From assembly GCA_964428185.1 (NCBI GenBank), contig CAYRXH010000028.1, forward strand, positions 1 to 29,101: a stretch of DNA of 29,101 nt. The letters are read 5' to 3'. Each line of letters starts with the position of its first letter. The stretch's first letter is position 1. The DNA is from CAYMAZ01 sp964428185. Lineage in GTDB: Bacteria; Bacteroidota; Bacteroidia; Bacteroidales; DTU049. This document shows, piece after piece, positions 1-7,704 of this stretch. Under the pieces are notes generated by a model. It did not search any database, was not told the origin of the DNA, and was given only the letters and a program-made list of their open reading frames with translations. The translations under genes and the position numbers were made by a program.

Positions 1-72
1 TTCGGAATCAGGCAGATGACTTGCTGGAGAATTAAACAACTGGTAAAGGATATCAAGAAAAAAACAAAATAA
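1..72 (+). other. Possible 3' end of an upstream gene, frame undecided
   Basis: The window opens inside something that cannot be resolved. One frame is open from base 1 to a TAA at 70-72 and gives a lysine-rich tail. Another is open from base 3 to a TAA at 33-35 and gives a short acidic tail ending LLEN. Either could be the C-terminus of a plus-strand gene just outside the window. Too little is present to name a family. Confidence 0.25.
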
Positions 73-88
73 CTTAAACAAAATCGTT

Positions 89-655
89 GTGAATGCAAAC
101 ATTTTAATTGCAATACAAAGTAGATTCAGTCCGATGATTTTTGAGGATAGATCAATTGATAAGGAAACACTAAATGTTCTTTTTGAGGCAGCCACACTGG
201 CAGCATCTAGTTATAATGCACAGCCATGGCGTTTCATCTGGGCCGAAAAAGGAACGGATCAGTATGAACTGTTGCGTTCATTTCTCTCTGACTATAACCA
301 GAACTGGACTTTAACAGCACCTATTCTTATGATAACTGTTGCACAAATTTTTACTGAAAATGGAGAAAATAACTATTTTGCTCTTTTTGACCTCGGACAG
401 TCAGTATCATCCATGGCAATTCAGGCATCTTCTATGGGTATTCAGCTTCATCAGATGGGTGGATTTGATATGGGAAAGGCTGCATCTGAACTGGATTTGC
501 CTTCAGGATATTCGGTGGGATCAATGATCGCACTGGGCTATCCGGGTAACAAGTCACTGCTTGAAGTCCACTCTGCCAAGCGTTCAAATGAACCACGAAT
601 CAGAAAGTCTGTAACTGAAATTAGTGGCGGAACTGATTTTTTCAGAAAAACATAA
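89..655 (+). CDS. Nitroreductase family protein (FMN-dependent oxidoreductase)
   Basis: A 188-residue protein of the nitroreductase fold, which uses FMN and NAD(P)H to reduce nitro compounds, quinones or similar substrates in the cytoplasm. The N-terminal segment SRFSPMIFEDRSID (residues 11-24) fits the usual opening of the family, where Arg and Ser contact the FMN phosphate. The segment SSYNAQPWRF (40-49) is the typical S-x-N-x-Q-P-W flavin motif. The C-terminal half has the usual glycine-rich stretch (GIQLHQMGGF) and ALGYPG. The length is normal for single-domain members. The start is a GTG at 89; there is no in-frame ATG upstream before a stop, so GTG is the best choice, without a clear ribosome site. 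Substrate cannot be inferred. It stands alone, with 287 non-coding bases before the next gene. Confidence 0.85.
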   Translation: MNANILIAIQSRFSPMIFEDRSIDKETLNVLFEAATLAASSYNAQPWRFIWAEKGTDQYELLRSFLSDYNQNWTLTAPILMITVAQIFTENGENNYFALFDLGQSVSSMAIQASSMGIQLHQMGGFDMGKAASELDLPSGYSVGSMIALGYPGNKSLLEVHSAKRSNEPRIRKSVTEISGGTDFFRKT

Positions 656-894
656 ATTTCATAAGCCATCGCCATTTCTTGTTTAGATTTGAACAATTCA
701 TTATCAGGTTGAAATCAAAGATTGTGATTTTAACAAATGTATTTCTTACTTCTTATTAATAAATAATTCTGAAATTTTTGTTTTAATCTGTTTTTTTTTC
801 AAGAATAAATGACTGATAATCAAGATATATGTTTTAATATCTATATGTATGTGCTGACTTAATTTACTGTTAATCAATAAATTAAAGACTAATG

Positions 895-922
895 TTGGTG
901 CAAAAAAAAAATATTAATTTTG
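895..922 (+). promoter_or_regulatory. Bacteroidetes-type promoter for the carboxyltransferase gene
   Basis: TTG at 895-897 and TAATTTTG at 915-922 match the -33 and -7 elements of the phylum's housekeeping promoters, 17 bases apart. Transcription would begin a few bases downstream, with a short A-rich leader before the ATG at 943. The rest of 656-894 is AT-rich and shows nothing else recognisable. Confidence 0.6.
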
Positions 923-942
923 CTTTCTAAAACAAGAAAAAC

Positions 943-2490
943 ATGTCAATCAAAAGAAAATCAGTTGACCTGAAGAAGCGAATGCAGGATGCATTGCAGG
1001 GTGGCGGACAGAAAGCCATTGAGAAGCAGGTAGCCATGGGTAAAATGACTGCCCGGGAACGAATTCTAGCCTTACTTGATCCTGATACATTTCATGAATA
1101 TGATTTGTTTGTAGAGCATGCAGGGAAGGATTTTGATATGGATAAGAAATATCTTCCTGGCGACGGAGTAATTACTGGAACAGGAACTGTGATGGGGCAA
1201 CCGGTATGCATATATGCTCAAGACTTTACAGTAGCCGGTGGCTCACTCGGGTATATGCATGCCAAGAAGATCACCAAAATTATGGATCATGCAATGAAAC
1301 TGAAAGTTCCCATTATCGGAATCAATGATAGCGGTGGAGCTCGTATTCAGGAAGGAGTGAATTCATTGGCAGGGTATGGTGAAATTTTTTGGAGGAATTC
1401 CATAGCTAGTGGTGTGATCCCACAGATTTCAGTAATTCTTGGTCCTTGTGCCGGAGGTGCTGTGTATTCACCTGCGCTCACAGATTTTGTATTTGTGGTG
1501 GATAAAATTTCAAAAATGTTCATTACAGGGCCCGAAGTTATTAAAACTGTTCTTGGTGAAGAAATCTCAATGGAAGATCTTGGCGGAGCGCGTGTTCATG
1601 CTGAAACAACAGGTAATGCCCACTTTTTTGCCGAATCAGAAATTGAGTGTTTCGCACAGATAAAAAAATTGTTTGAGTTTATTCCATGGAATAATACAAG
1701 AAAGGCAAAGCCATTTCCTGTAAAACAACCCAAAACAAGAACCTATAAAATTGATGAGATTTTTCCGACAGATGCCAGAAAACCTTATGACATCAGGGAT
1801 ATTATCAAGGCCCTTGTAGACAGTTCCGAATTCTTTGAAGTGATGGAGTTATTTGCTCCGAATATTGTTATAGGATTTTCACGAATGAACGGTGAAACTG
1901 TTGGTATCATTGCGAATCAGCCATTGGTGCTTGCTGGTGTACTCGATTGCGATTCAAGTGATAAGGCGGCTCGTTTTGTAAGATATTGTGATGCTTTTCA
2001 GATTCCTATTCTTACCATGGTTGATTTGCCGGGGTATCTTCCCGGAGTTGATCAGGAGCATGCTGGTGTTATCCGTCACGGAGCGAAACTGCTGTATGCA
2101 TACAGTGAAGCAACTGTTCCAAAAATTACACTCATTCTCAGAAAAGCGTATGGTGGTGGATACATTGCCATGGCATCTAGCCACCTTCGTGCTGATTTTG
2201 TTCTTGCATGGCCTACTGCTGAAATCGCAGTTATGGGACCTGAAGGCGCTGCCAACATCATTTTTAAAGCAGAAATTCAGGCAGCTGAGAATCCCGATGA
2301 AATGAGAAAGAAAAAAGTGGCCGAATACAAGAAAAAATTTGCCAATCCCTACGTTGCTGCCGCATATGGTCATGTTGATGCAGTGATCGATGCAGTTGAT
2401 ACCCGTAAGTTTATCATTCATGCTCTTGATATTGCAGCCAACAAATCTGTTCATGTACCCCAGAAAAAACATGGAATTCCTCCATTTTAA
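943..2490 (+). CDS. Acyl-CoA carboxylase carboxyltransferase subunit (propionyl-CoA carboxylase beta / methylmalonyl-CoA decarboxylase alpha type)
   Basis: A 515-residue biotin-dependent carboxyltransferase of the crotonase-like fold, moving CO2 between biotin and an acyl-CoA. The two halves each carry an oxyanion-type glycine pair: DSGGARIQEG and GPCAGGAVYSPALTDF in the N-terminal half, and DLPGYLPG and RKAYGGGYIAM in the C-terminal half. ITGPEVIKTV is also typical of the propionyl-CoA/methylmalonyl-CoA branch. The length matches the family (about 510-520). The next gene, 11 bases downstream, encodes a biotin carrier, so the two probably form one transcript. No biotin carboxylase and no membrane decarboxylase beta subunit are in the window. 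Therefore carboxylation of propionyl-CoA and Na+-linked decarboxylation of methylmalonyl-CoA cannot be separated. Confidence 0.9.
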   Translation: MSIKRKSVDLKKRMQDALQGGGQKAIEKQVAMGKMTARERILALLDPDTFHEYDLFVEHAGKDFDMDKKYLPGDGVITGTGTVMGQPVCIYAQDFTVAGGSLGYMHAKKITKIMDHAMKLKVPIIGINDSGGARIQEGVNSLAGYGEIFWRNSIASGVIPQISVILGPCAGGAVYSPALTDFVFVVDKISKMFITGPEVIKTVLGEEISMEDLGGARVHAETTGNAHFFAESEIECFAQIKKLFEFIPWNNTRKAKPFPVKQPKTRTYKIDEIFPTDARKPYDIRDIIKALVDSSEFFEVMELFAPNIVIGFSRMNGETVGIIANQPLVLAGVLDCDSSDKAARFVRYCDAFQIPILTMVDLPGYLPGVDQEHAGVIRHGAKLLYAYSEATVPKITLILRKAYGGGYIAMASSHLRADFVLAWPTAEIAVMGPEGAANIIFKAEIQAAENPDEMRKKKVAEYKKKFANPYVAAAYGHVDAVIDAVDTRKFIIHALDIAANKSVHVPQKKHGIPPF

Positions 2491-2501
2491 AAAGTACTGT
2501 T

Positions 2502-2864
2502 ATGTCCAAGAAAAAAACCGAAAGGCCAAAACCGGCTGATGTAAAATATGACAATGCTTCCGAGTATGTGACTTTTGTTGTTCATACTGCAAAATACAGA
2601 ACCTTGCCAACAAAAAAATATCTCAGCAGAAAAAAATGGGTTAACCAGGAGCCTGGAAATATTCTGGCAACAATTCCCGGAACAATATATAAAATTTATG
2701 TAAAAAAAGAAGGAAAGGTTAAGAAGGGGCAGTTACTTCTCGAACTGGATGCAATGAAAATGTACAACAAACTTCTGTCTCCCATTGATGGGGTTGTGAA
2801 GGATATTCTGGTAGAGGAAAAGCAGAAAGTTCCCAAGAACCAGTTATTGCTGGTCATTGAATAA
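2502..2864 (+). CDS. Biotin carboxyl carrier protein (biotinyl-binding domain)
   Basis: A 120-residue protein whose last 70 residues form a biotinyl/lipoyl-attachment domain. The biotinylation site is DAMKM at residues 83-87, with Lys86 as the modified residue; Asp replaces the more usual Glu of EAMKM. The flanking pattern fits a flattened beta-barrel hammerhead: IPGTIYKIYVKKEGKVKKGQ before the motif and SPIDGVVKDILV after it. The first 50 residues are lysine-rich and may form the flexible arm that links the carrier to its partners. It lies 11 bases downstream of the carboxyltransferase gene and shares its transcript. A symmetric terminator follows immediately. The role as carrier for the upstream carboxyltransferase is inferred from adjacency and family. 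Confidence 0.88.
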   Translation: MSKKKTERPKPADVKYDNASEYVTFVVHTAKYRTLPTKKYLSRKKWVNQEPGNILATIPGTIYKIYVKKEGKVKKGQLLLELDAMKMYNKLLSPIDGVVKDILVEEKQKVPKNQLLLVIE

Positions 2865-2899
2865 AAAAAAAGAGGCTCCTGAAGGTGCCTCTTTTTTTT
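2865..2899 (+). terminator. Bidirectional rho-independent terminator between convergent genes
   Basis: A 12-base perfect stem pairs 2865-2876 (A-tract plus GAGGC) with 2887-2898 (GCCTC plus T-tract). The loop of 10 can itself pair CC with GG around TGAA. Because the arms begin with A-runs and end with T-runs, it serves both the carboxylase genes on plus and the aminotransferase-family gene ending at 2913 on minus. Confidence 0.85.
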
Positions 2900-2912
2900 A
2901 GGAAAATTGGGA

Positions 2913-4103
2913 TTATTTCAACACTCCCAGTTCTTTTCCGACTTTTGTGAAAGCTGCAATACACTTGTCAAGATGCTCTCTGTCGTGAGCTGCAGAAACC
3001 TGAACCCTGATACGGGCCTGGTCTTTGGGAACAACAGGATAGTAGAAACCGATCACATAGATGCCTTCTTCCAGAAGTTTTGCTGCCATAACCTGTGAGA
3101 GTTTCGCATCATAAAGCATCACAGCCACGATAGCACTCTGAGTAGGTTTGATATCAAATCCTGCTTCTTTCATTTTTGAAGCGAAATAAGCGATATTGTC
3201 ATGCAGTTTATCCTGGAGAGTATTTGTTTCAGACATCATTCTGAACATCTGGATTCCGGCCTGAACTACTGCAGGAGGAAGTGAATTTGAGAACAGATAG
3301 GGGCGTGAACGTTGGCGTAGCAGTTCAATGATTTCTTTTTTACCAGTTGTAAAACCACCAATGGCGCCACCGAAAGCTTTTCCAAGAGTTCCTGTGAGAA
3401 TCTCGATTTTGCCCATGAGGTTGAATTTTTCTGTCACCCCTCTTCCTGTATGTCCGACAACACCTGCCGAATGGCATTCGTCAATCATAATCATGGCATC
3501 ATATTTTGTAGCCAGTTCGTAAATCTTGTCAATGGGAGCCACATTGCCGTCCATTGAGAAAACACCGTCTGTAACAATAAGACGGAAACGATGCTTCTGT
3601 GCAGCAATCAGCTGTTTCTCTAAATCTTCCATGTCAGCATTGGCATATCTGTATCTTTCAGCTTTGCATAGTCTTACTCCATCAATGATTGATGCATGGT
3701 TAAGTGAGTCAGAGATAATGGCATCTTGCTCATTCAGCAGGGGCTCAAAAACACCACCGTTGGCATCAAAACAGGCAGCATACAAAATTGTGTCTTCTGT
3801 TCCGAAAAATTCTGCGATAGTGCGTTCCAGTTCTTTGTGAAGATCAGTGGTTCCACAGATGAAACGGACGCTTGACATTCCGTAACCATGAGTATCCAGT
3901 GCTTTTTTTGCAGCCTCAACAAGTTTGGTATCGTTGGAAAGTCCAAGATAATTGTTGGCACAAAAGTTTAATACTTTCTGGCCTGAATTCAGTCTGATCT
4001 CTGCTCCCTGAGGAGATGTGATGATACGTTCGGTTTTAAATAAGCCCGCTTCTTTAATGTTTTCAAGTTCTTTCTGAAGAAATTCTTGTACTCTGTTATA
4101 CAT
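2913..4103 (-). CDS. kbl: Glycine C-acetyltransferase (2-amino-3-ketobutyrate CoA ligase)
   Basis: A 396-residue PLP enzyme of the alpha-oxoamine synthase family, cleaving 2-amino-3-ketobutyrate with CoA to glycine and acetyl-CoA, the second step of threonine breakdown. The N-terminal CANNYLGLS (48-56) is a hallmark of the family. DECHSAG (208-214) holds the Asp that contacts the PLP ring nitrogen, and TLGKAFGG (239-246) holds the Schiff-base lysine, Lys242. GMSSVRFICGT (75-85) supports the KBL branch over 8-amino-7-oxononanoate synthase or serine palmitoyltransferase, although these relatives are close. Length is typical. The partner threonine dehydrogenase is not in the window. A promoter-like TAGTTTTG lies at 4135-4128, about 25 bases before the ATG. 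Confidence 0.92.
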   Translation of the reverse strand: MYNRVQEFLQKELENIKEAGLFKTERIITSPQGAEIRLNSGQKVLNFCANNYLGLSNDTKLVEAAKKALDTHGYGMSSVRFICGTTDLHKELERTIAEFFGTEDTILYAACFDANGGVFEPLLNEQDAIISDSLNHASIIDGVRLCKAERYRYANADMEDLEKQLIAAQKHRFRLIVTDGVFSMDGNVAPIDKIYELATKYDAMIMIDECHSAGVVGHTGRGVTEKFNLMGKIEILTGTLGKAFGGAIGGFTTGKKEIIELLRQRSRPYLFSNSLPPAVVQAGIQMFRMMSETNTLQDKLHDNIAYFASKMKEAGFDIKPTQSAIVAVMLYDAKLSQVMAAKLLEEGIYVIGFYYPVVPKDQARIRVQVSAAHDREHLDKCIAAFTKVGKELGVLK

Positions 4104-4127
4104 ACGACTTTAATTTTTAATGTTGTG

Positions 4128-4135
4128 CAAAACTA
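4128..4135 (-). promoter_or_regulatory. -7 promoter element for kbl
   Basis: On the minus strand this reads TAGTTTTG, a match to TAnnTTTG. The nearest TTG upstream is at 4162-4160, 24 bases away, a little far for a good -33 box. The short distance to the ATG at 4103 fits other leaders in the window. Confidence 0.5.
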
Positions 4136-4494
4136 CATCATTTTTTTAAAAATTTTTTCCAAGCCTTATTTTTTTTTTTGACTGATATATCATGATTTAT
4201 ATCAAGACATTTTTTAATATTTTTCAATTCCGAATTATAAATTTAAAGCGATTGAACAATTAAAAGATTTTAATGTGTCAGACTGTCTAAAAAAATTTCA
4301 AACAGGCTTGTTGATTTGTTTCCAAGTCGCTAATTATTTCTCTGGCTGCGTATCTGTTTATTTCTTGAGAGTGAATAAATTATTCTCTTATTCGTATTTC
4401 TGCTGCTATGCTATATTCTTTAAGTTTGCAATGTACAATTTGGAAATTTCCCTATAACATTTCTGTAATAATTGATGTTATTGCTGTTGTCAAC

Positions 4495-4716
4495 TTAATA
4501 AAATTTCAACATAGACTGATTGAACCTGTACTTGCATTTTCCGTTCCTAAACTGAAGTTTTAGTGTGTAGTGCACATTTTCATAATTTGCAAAATCCTCT
4601 GAAAATACAATGTGCATGACAATTACTCCCTGTTTGCGGTTGGCAAGTTGAATAGGTGAGTTCATCGGTGTGACGATGAAATTCTCGGCAATCCATAACA
4701 ATGCTATGTCGAAGAG
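4495..4716 (-). pseudogene. Relic of a DUF4468-type protein
   Basis: Read on minus from 4716, the translation begins LFDIALLWIAENF, continues with PIQLANRKQGVIVMHIVF and ends with YTLKLQFRNGKCKYRF just before the stop. This matches my recollection of DUF4468 (a TBP-like fold found in Bacteroidetes secreted proteins): an alpha helix with ALxWxAExF, then an IQ-x-x-(D/N)-K-x-x-G-x-I strand pair, then YTLK-(I/L)-x-x-(K/R)-(D/N)-GK-x-(K/R)-Y. An in-frame TAA at 4719-4717 closes the frame directly upstream. No ATG, signal peptide or promoter precedes it, and the domain's usual C-terminal continuation is missing. It is therefore read as a truncated remnant. The only start in frame is a TTG at 4701. 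Confidence 0.45.
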
Positions 4717-4969
4717 TTATGCACTGCTGTAGTTTTCATTTAAAAGTATGATGCCTACGAGCATATTGTTCTGTCTTTAATACTATTCAGACTTTCATGT
4801 GCTTTTAGTAACTAAGTTGATAGGATCTAAAGATAGTATAACAGGATTTTTGTTTTCATATATAACGATTCAAAAATGAATGCCTTCTAGTTTTATGACA
4901 TAAGATTAGTCAGAAGAAAATGAAAGTAAAATTCTGTCAATTTTGGATTTGAATTGTTGATAAACGATG

Positions 4970-5377
4970 TCAGGAATTATAATCATCAAATCGCTGATAA
5001 ACTGTTATCCTGCAACCCGTTTTTTTATAAATATCAGAAAATCTGTTCCAACCCGAACATATTATTATATAGTAGCATAACAAATTGTAAAGAGTTTTAA
5101 AAAAATTTACCTGATTGATCTGATTTGTTTTCTGCTGAAAAGAAGCTGATATTGAGGAATCAGCATAACGGCTCATAAGCAAAAGATGAAATTCAATGAT
5201 TTTGAAACCGTTCAGTAAAATAATTTCATAATCACAAAAATCAGGATTGATGTCATCATACATTTCAGTAAGAACCATAAAAGAAGGTGATTGGATTGAG
5301 AAAGAGCAGGGGTGGAAGCGTTTGAATACAATATTTCCAATTCCGGAACCTGAGTTCAGGTAAAGATAAGATGCCAA
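4970..5377 (-). CDS. Doubtful open frame, unrecognised
   Basis: A 135-codon frame from a TTG. The first 75 residues look mildly protein-like (for example PDFCDYEIILLNGFKIIEF), while the rest is Cys-, Tyr- and Asn-rich and looks non-coding. There is no signal peptide, no recognisable domain, no TAnnTTTG element upstream and no ribosome site. It sits beside the DUF4468-like relic in a decayed region, so a fragment of a lost gene or chance are both more likely than an intact gene. Confidence 0.15.
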   Translation of the reverse strand: MASYLYLNSGSGIGNIVFKRFHPCSFSIQSPSFMVLTEMYDDINPDFCDYEIILLNGFKIIEFHLLLMSRYADSSISASFQQKTNQINQVNFFKTLYNLLCYYIIICSGWNRFSDIYKKTGCRITVYQRFDDYNS

Positions 5378-5417
5378 CGATTTTCAAAGGGAAAGGGTTT
5401 GTATATTTATTCAGATT

Positions 5418-6224
5418 TTAAACAAAAAAGAGCAGACTCACAGCCATGATTACCATTCCGGCGATCACACCTCCTATGGCAATATGATGTTCTCCGTATT
5501 CTTCGGCAGTGGGGAGCAGTTCATCAAGGGAGATGTAAACCATGATGCCGGCAATAGAAGCAAAGATGATTCCGAAGGTGGAGTCGTTGAAGAAGTTGCG
5601 AAGTAGGAAATAACCTACGATAGCTCCAATAGGTTCTGCAAGACCAGATAAAAAAGAAAGCAAGAATGCTTTTTTTCTGCTTTTTGTTGCATAATAAACT
5701 GGTACAGAAACAGCTATTCCTTCAGGGATGTTGTGAATGGCAATGGCGACAGCAATACTGATCCCAAGTTTGGGGTCTGAAATGGCACCGATAAACGTGG
5801 CAAGACCTTCAGGAAAGTTGTGAATGGCAATGGCCAGAGCCGAAAACATGCCCATTCTTAGCAAACGCTTATTCCCTTCGGGACTGACATTGTCTTTGTT
5901 GATATGCTTGATTTCGTGAGGATTTCCGTATGAAGGGATCACTTTATCAATGATTGCAATAACGGCTATTCCTGCGAAAAATGCAAGAACTGTATAAAGA
6001 TATCCAGTTTTTTCGCCATGAACAAGCGAAAGTGAGATTTTTGCCTTGGCAAAAATTTCAACCAAAGACACATAAATCATAACCCCGGCAGAGAAGCCAA
6101 GTGAAGCAGCCAGAAAACGCGGACTAAACTGTCGGGATGCAAATGACATGAAGCTGCCGATACCGGTTGAAATGCCTGCAAGCAGTGTCAGCCCAAAGGC
6201 AAAAAGAATGGTTTCTGTTGTCAT
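5418..6224 (-). CDS. zupT: ZIP family divalent metal transporter, ZupT type
   Basis: A 268-residue inner-membrane protein that imports zinc and possibly other divalent metals such as iron or manganese. It shows eight likely membrane segments, with a loop near residues 95-122 containing HEIKH. The two metal-binding helices carry HNFPEG (135-140) and HNIPEG (164-169), the hallmark pair of the ZupT/GufA branch, followed by LAEPIGA near 195-201. Glu56 in YVSLVEIF is also a conserved position. Length is normal. It is monocistronic and diverges from the permease at 6.4 kb. A TACATTTG element lies about 38 bases before the ATG. No zinc-responsive operator was recognised. Confidence 0.9.
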   Translation of the reverse strand: MTTETILFAFGLTLLAGISTGIGSFMSFASRQFSPRFLAASLGFSAGVMIYVSLVEIFAKAKISLSLVHGEKTGYLYTVLAFFAGIAVIAIIDKVIPSYGNPHEIKHINKDNVSPEGNKRLLRMGMFSALAIAIHNFPEGLATFIGAISDPKLGISIAVAIAIHNIPEGIAVSVPVYYATKSRKKAFLLSFLSGLAEPIGAIVGYFLLRNFFNDSTFGIIFASIAGIMVYISLDELLPTAEEYGEHHIAIGGVIAGMVIMAVSLLFFV

Positions 6225-6261
6225 AAAGTTCCTGAACTGATAGTGAACCCAATTTCTGTTG

Positions 6262-6269
6262 CAAATGTA
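6262..6269 (-). promoter_or_regulatory. -7 promoter element for the ZupT-like gene
   Basis: Minus-strand TACATTTG fits TAnnTTTG. No TTG is present at the expected -33 distance, so only the -7 part is supported. Confidence 0.45.
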
Positions 6270-6375
6270 GTAAAAAATGTATCTGAATTATATGAATGTT
6301 GTGATCAGAATTTTTTGATTGACAAATAAAAGTTTGCCGGAAAGAAAAAAACAACATCAGCAGACGATTCTTTTG

Positions 6376-6383
6376 TAAGTTTG
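6376..6383 (+). promoter_or_regulatory. -7 promoter element overlapping the annotated permease start
   Basis: TAAGTTTG followed by CAAAAA, the same arrangement seen before trxB. It covers the TTG at 6381, so that TTG should lie upstream of the transcript start and the next in-frame TTG at 6399 is the likelier start codon. No clear -33 box. Confidence 0.5.
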
Positions 6384-6398
6384 CAAAAAGAGCCACCC

Positions 6399-7646
6399 TT
6401 GAAGACTTTTCTCAGGATCATTCTAGAAAGTATTTCTTTTGCAGTCAATGAGCTGAAGCTGAACCGCACAAGAACTTTTCTTACGTTGCTGGGAATTTCG
6501 ATTGGTATATTCTGCATTATAAGCGTGTTTTCTGTGGTTGATTCCATGAAAAAAACTATTAAAACAAGTATAGAATCTTTAGGCAGTAATGTGCTTTATA
6601 TTCAGAAATGGCCGTGGGAATTCAGTGCAGATTTTGCCTGGTGGAAATATATGAAAAGGCCTGTCCCTACTCTGGAAGAATACAAGGAAATCAGGTCCCG
6701 ATCCAAAACTGCTGAAACTGTGGTTTTTATTTCTTCAACAATTAAGACAGTAGAGTATAATGATGCTAAGGCAGATGAAACTGTTATCGTTGGTATAACA
6801 GAGGACTATCCGCTTGTGCAGCCTATAGATATCGGAGAAGGGCGTTTTTTTACAGAAAGCGAACAAACAAACGGGGTAAATGTTGCTGTCATCGGTTATA
6901 CTCTTGCCGATTTGCTGTTTCCTGCTATATATCCTGTAGGAAAATCTATCCGAATTTTCAATCAGAAAGTGAAAGTTGTTGGTGTACTTGCCTATGAGGG
7001 TGAAACTGGTTTTTCCAATTCACATGACAGAAGTGTGTTGTTGCCGGTGCAGTTATACAAGCGGTATATGGACATGAATGATGATAGGGATGCCAATAGC
7101 CTAATAATGATTAAGGTGAAAAGTGGTATCTCAAACGTTCAGGCAACAGATGAACTGACAGGCATAATGCGATCGGTGAGAAGGTTAAAGCCATCTGCTG
7201 AGGATGATTTTTCAATCAACGAATCCAGTCTGCTCACTAAGGGTTTTGAAAGTTTGTTTTCAATTCTTTCACTGGCAGGATGGTTTATCGGAAGTTTTTC
7301 ATTGCTTGTGGGTGGATTCGGAATTGCAAACATTATGTTTGTTTCTGTGACTGAAAGAACCAGAATTATTGGAGTTCAGAAAGCAATTGGTGCCAAAAAT
7401 CAATATATCCTTTTTCAGTATCTTGTAGAATCTGTTTTTCTGAGCATTATGGGAGGAGCAATCGGATTGATAATCGTAGCTCTACTTACCTTTGCAGTGT
7501 CTTATGCAAGTGATTTTTCACTTTTTGTTAGTTTTGGCAATATTTTAACAGCACTGCTCATTTCAGCTTTTATTGGCATCATTTCCGGCTTAGCTCCTGC
7601 TTTTAAAGCATCACGCCTTGATCCTGTTGAGGCAATCAGAAGGTAA
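6399..7646 (+). CDS. ABC transporter permease, MacB/FtsX type
   Basis: The open frame reaches back to a TTG at 6381, but that codon lies inside a promoter element. The TTG at 6399 gives MKTFLRIILESISFAVNELK, which looks like the usual N-terminus of this family, and a protein of 415 residues. One membrane helix follows at about residues 25-45 (TFLTLLGISIGIFCIISVF). Then comes a large periplasmic MacB-type core domain of about 220 residues and three C-terminal helices of the FtsX fold. The region between the first two of these holds ERTRIIGVQKAIGAKN, the typical coupling-loop motif contacting the ATPase. The last residues, SRLDPVEAIR, are also typical. No ATP-binding subunit or membrane-fusion partner is nearby. 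Such permeases act in efflux, lipoprotein export or signalling; which one cannot be told. Confidence 0.88.
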   Translation: MKTFLRIILESISFAVNELKLNRTRTFLTLLGISIGIFCIISVFSVVDSMKKTIKTSIESLGSNVLYIQKWPWEFSADFAWWKYMKRPVPTLEEYKEIRSRSKTAETVVFISSTIKTVEYNDAKADETVIVGITEDYPLVQPIDIGEGRFFTESEQTNGVNVAVIGYTLADLLFPAIYPVGKSIRIFNQKVKVVGVLAYEGETGFSNSHDRSVLLPVQLYKRYMDMNDDRDANSLIMIKVKSGISNVQATDELTGIMRSVRRLKPSAEDDFSINESSLLTKGFESLFSILSLAGWFIGSFSLLVGGFGIANIMFVSVTERTRIIGVQKAIGAKNQYILFQYLVESVFLSIMGGAIGLIIVALLTFAVSYASDFSLFVSFGNILTALLISAFIGIISGLAPAFKASRLDPVEAIRR

Positions 7647-7648
7647 TA

Positions 7649-7681
7649 TTTGCATTTTCCTGCCGCTTTGTTGTAATTTTG
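7649..7681 (+). promoter_or_regulatory. Promoter for the envelope protein/D-amino-acid enzyme pair
   Basis: TTTG at 7649-7652 and TAATTTTG at 7674-7681, 21 bases apart, fit the phylum consensus. The expected transcript start is a few bases further on, just before the ATG at 7705, which supports that ATG rather than the one at 7740 as the original start. Confidence 0.6.
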
Positions 7682-7704
7682 CCAAACATTTTAAAAGTAT
7701 CGTT

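Larger units (their letters stand above)
4136..5417. other. Gene-poor interval of about 1.3 kb
   Basis: This AT-rich stretch lies between kbl and the ZupT-like gene. It contains poly-T/poly-A tracts near 4141-4180, a 7-base inverted repeat (TGATATA 4183-4189, TATATCA 4198-4204), the DUF4468-like relic at 4495-4716 and a doubtful minus-strand frame at 4970-5377. A 60-codon frame at 4275-4457 looks like random, Cys/Phe-rich translation. No tRNA, repeat array or transposase was recognised. It reads as decayed sequence rather than a regulatory region. Confidence 0.5.

Noticed and set aside
1954..2472. 172-codon open frame on minus inside the carboxyltransferase gene
   Set aside because: Antisense shadow: Cys/Asn/Phe-rich, no family, no start signal, and the plus-strand gene is certain.
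3526..3840. 104-codon plus-strand frame opposite kbl
   Set aside because: Shadow of kbl; no own signals.
4183..4204. TGATATA/TATATCA inverted repeat upstream of kbl
   Set aside because: Too AT-rich and short to claim an operator; expected by chance in such sequence.
4275..4457. 60-codon plus-strand frame in the empty stretch
   Set aside because: Cys/Phe/Tyr-rich composition of random AT-rich sequence, no promoter, no homologous pattern.
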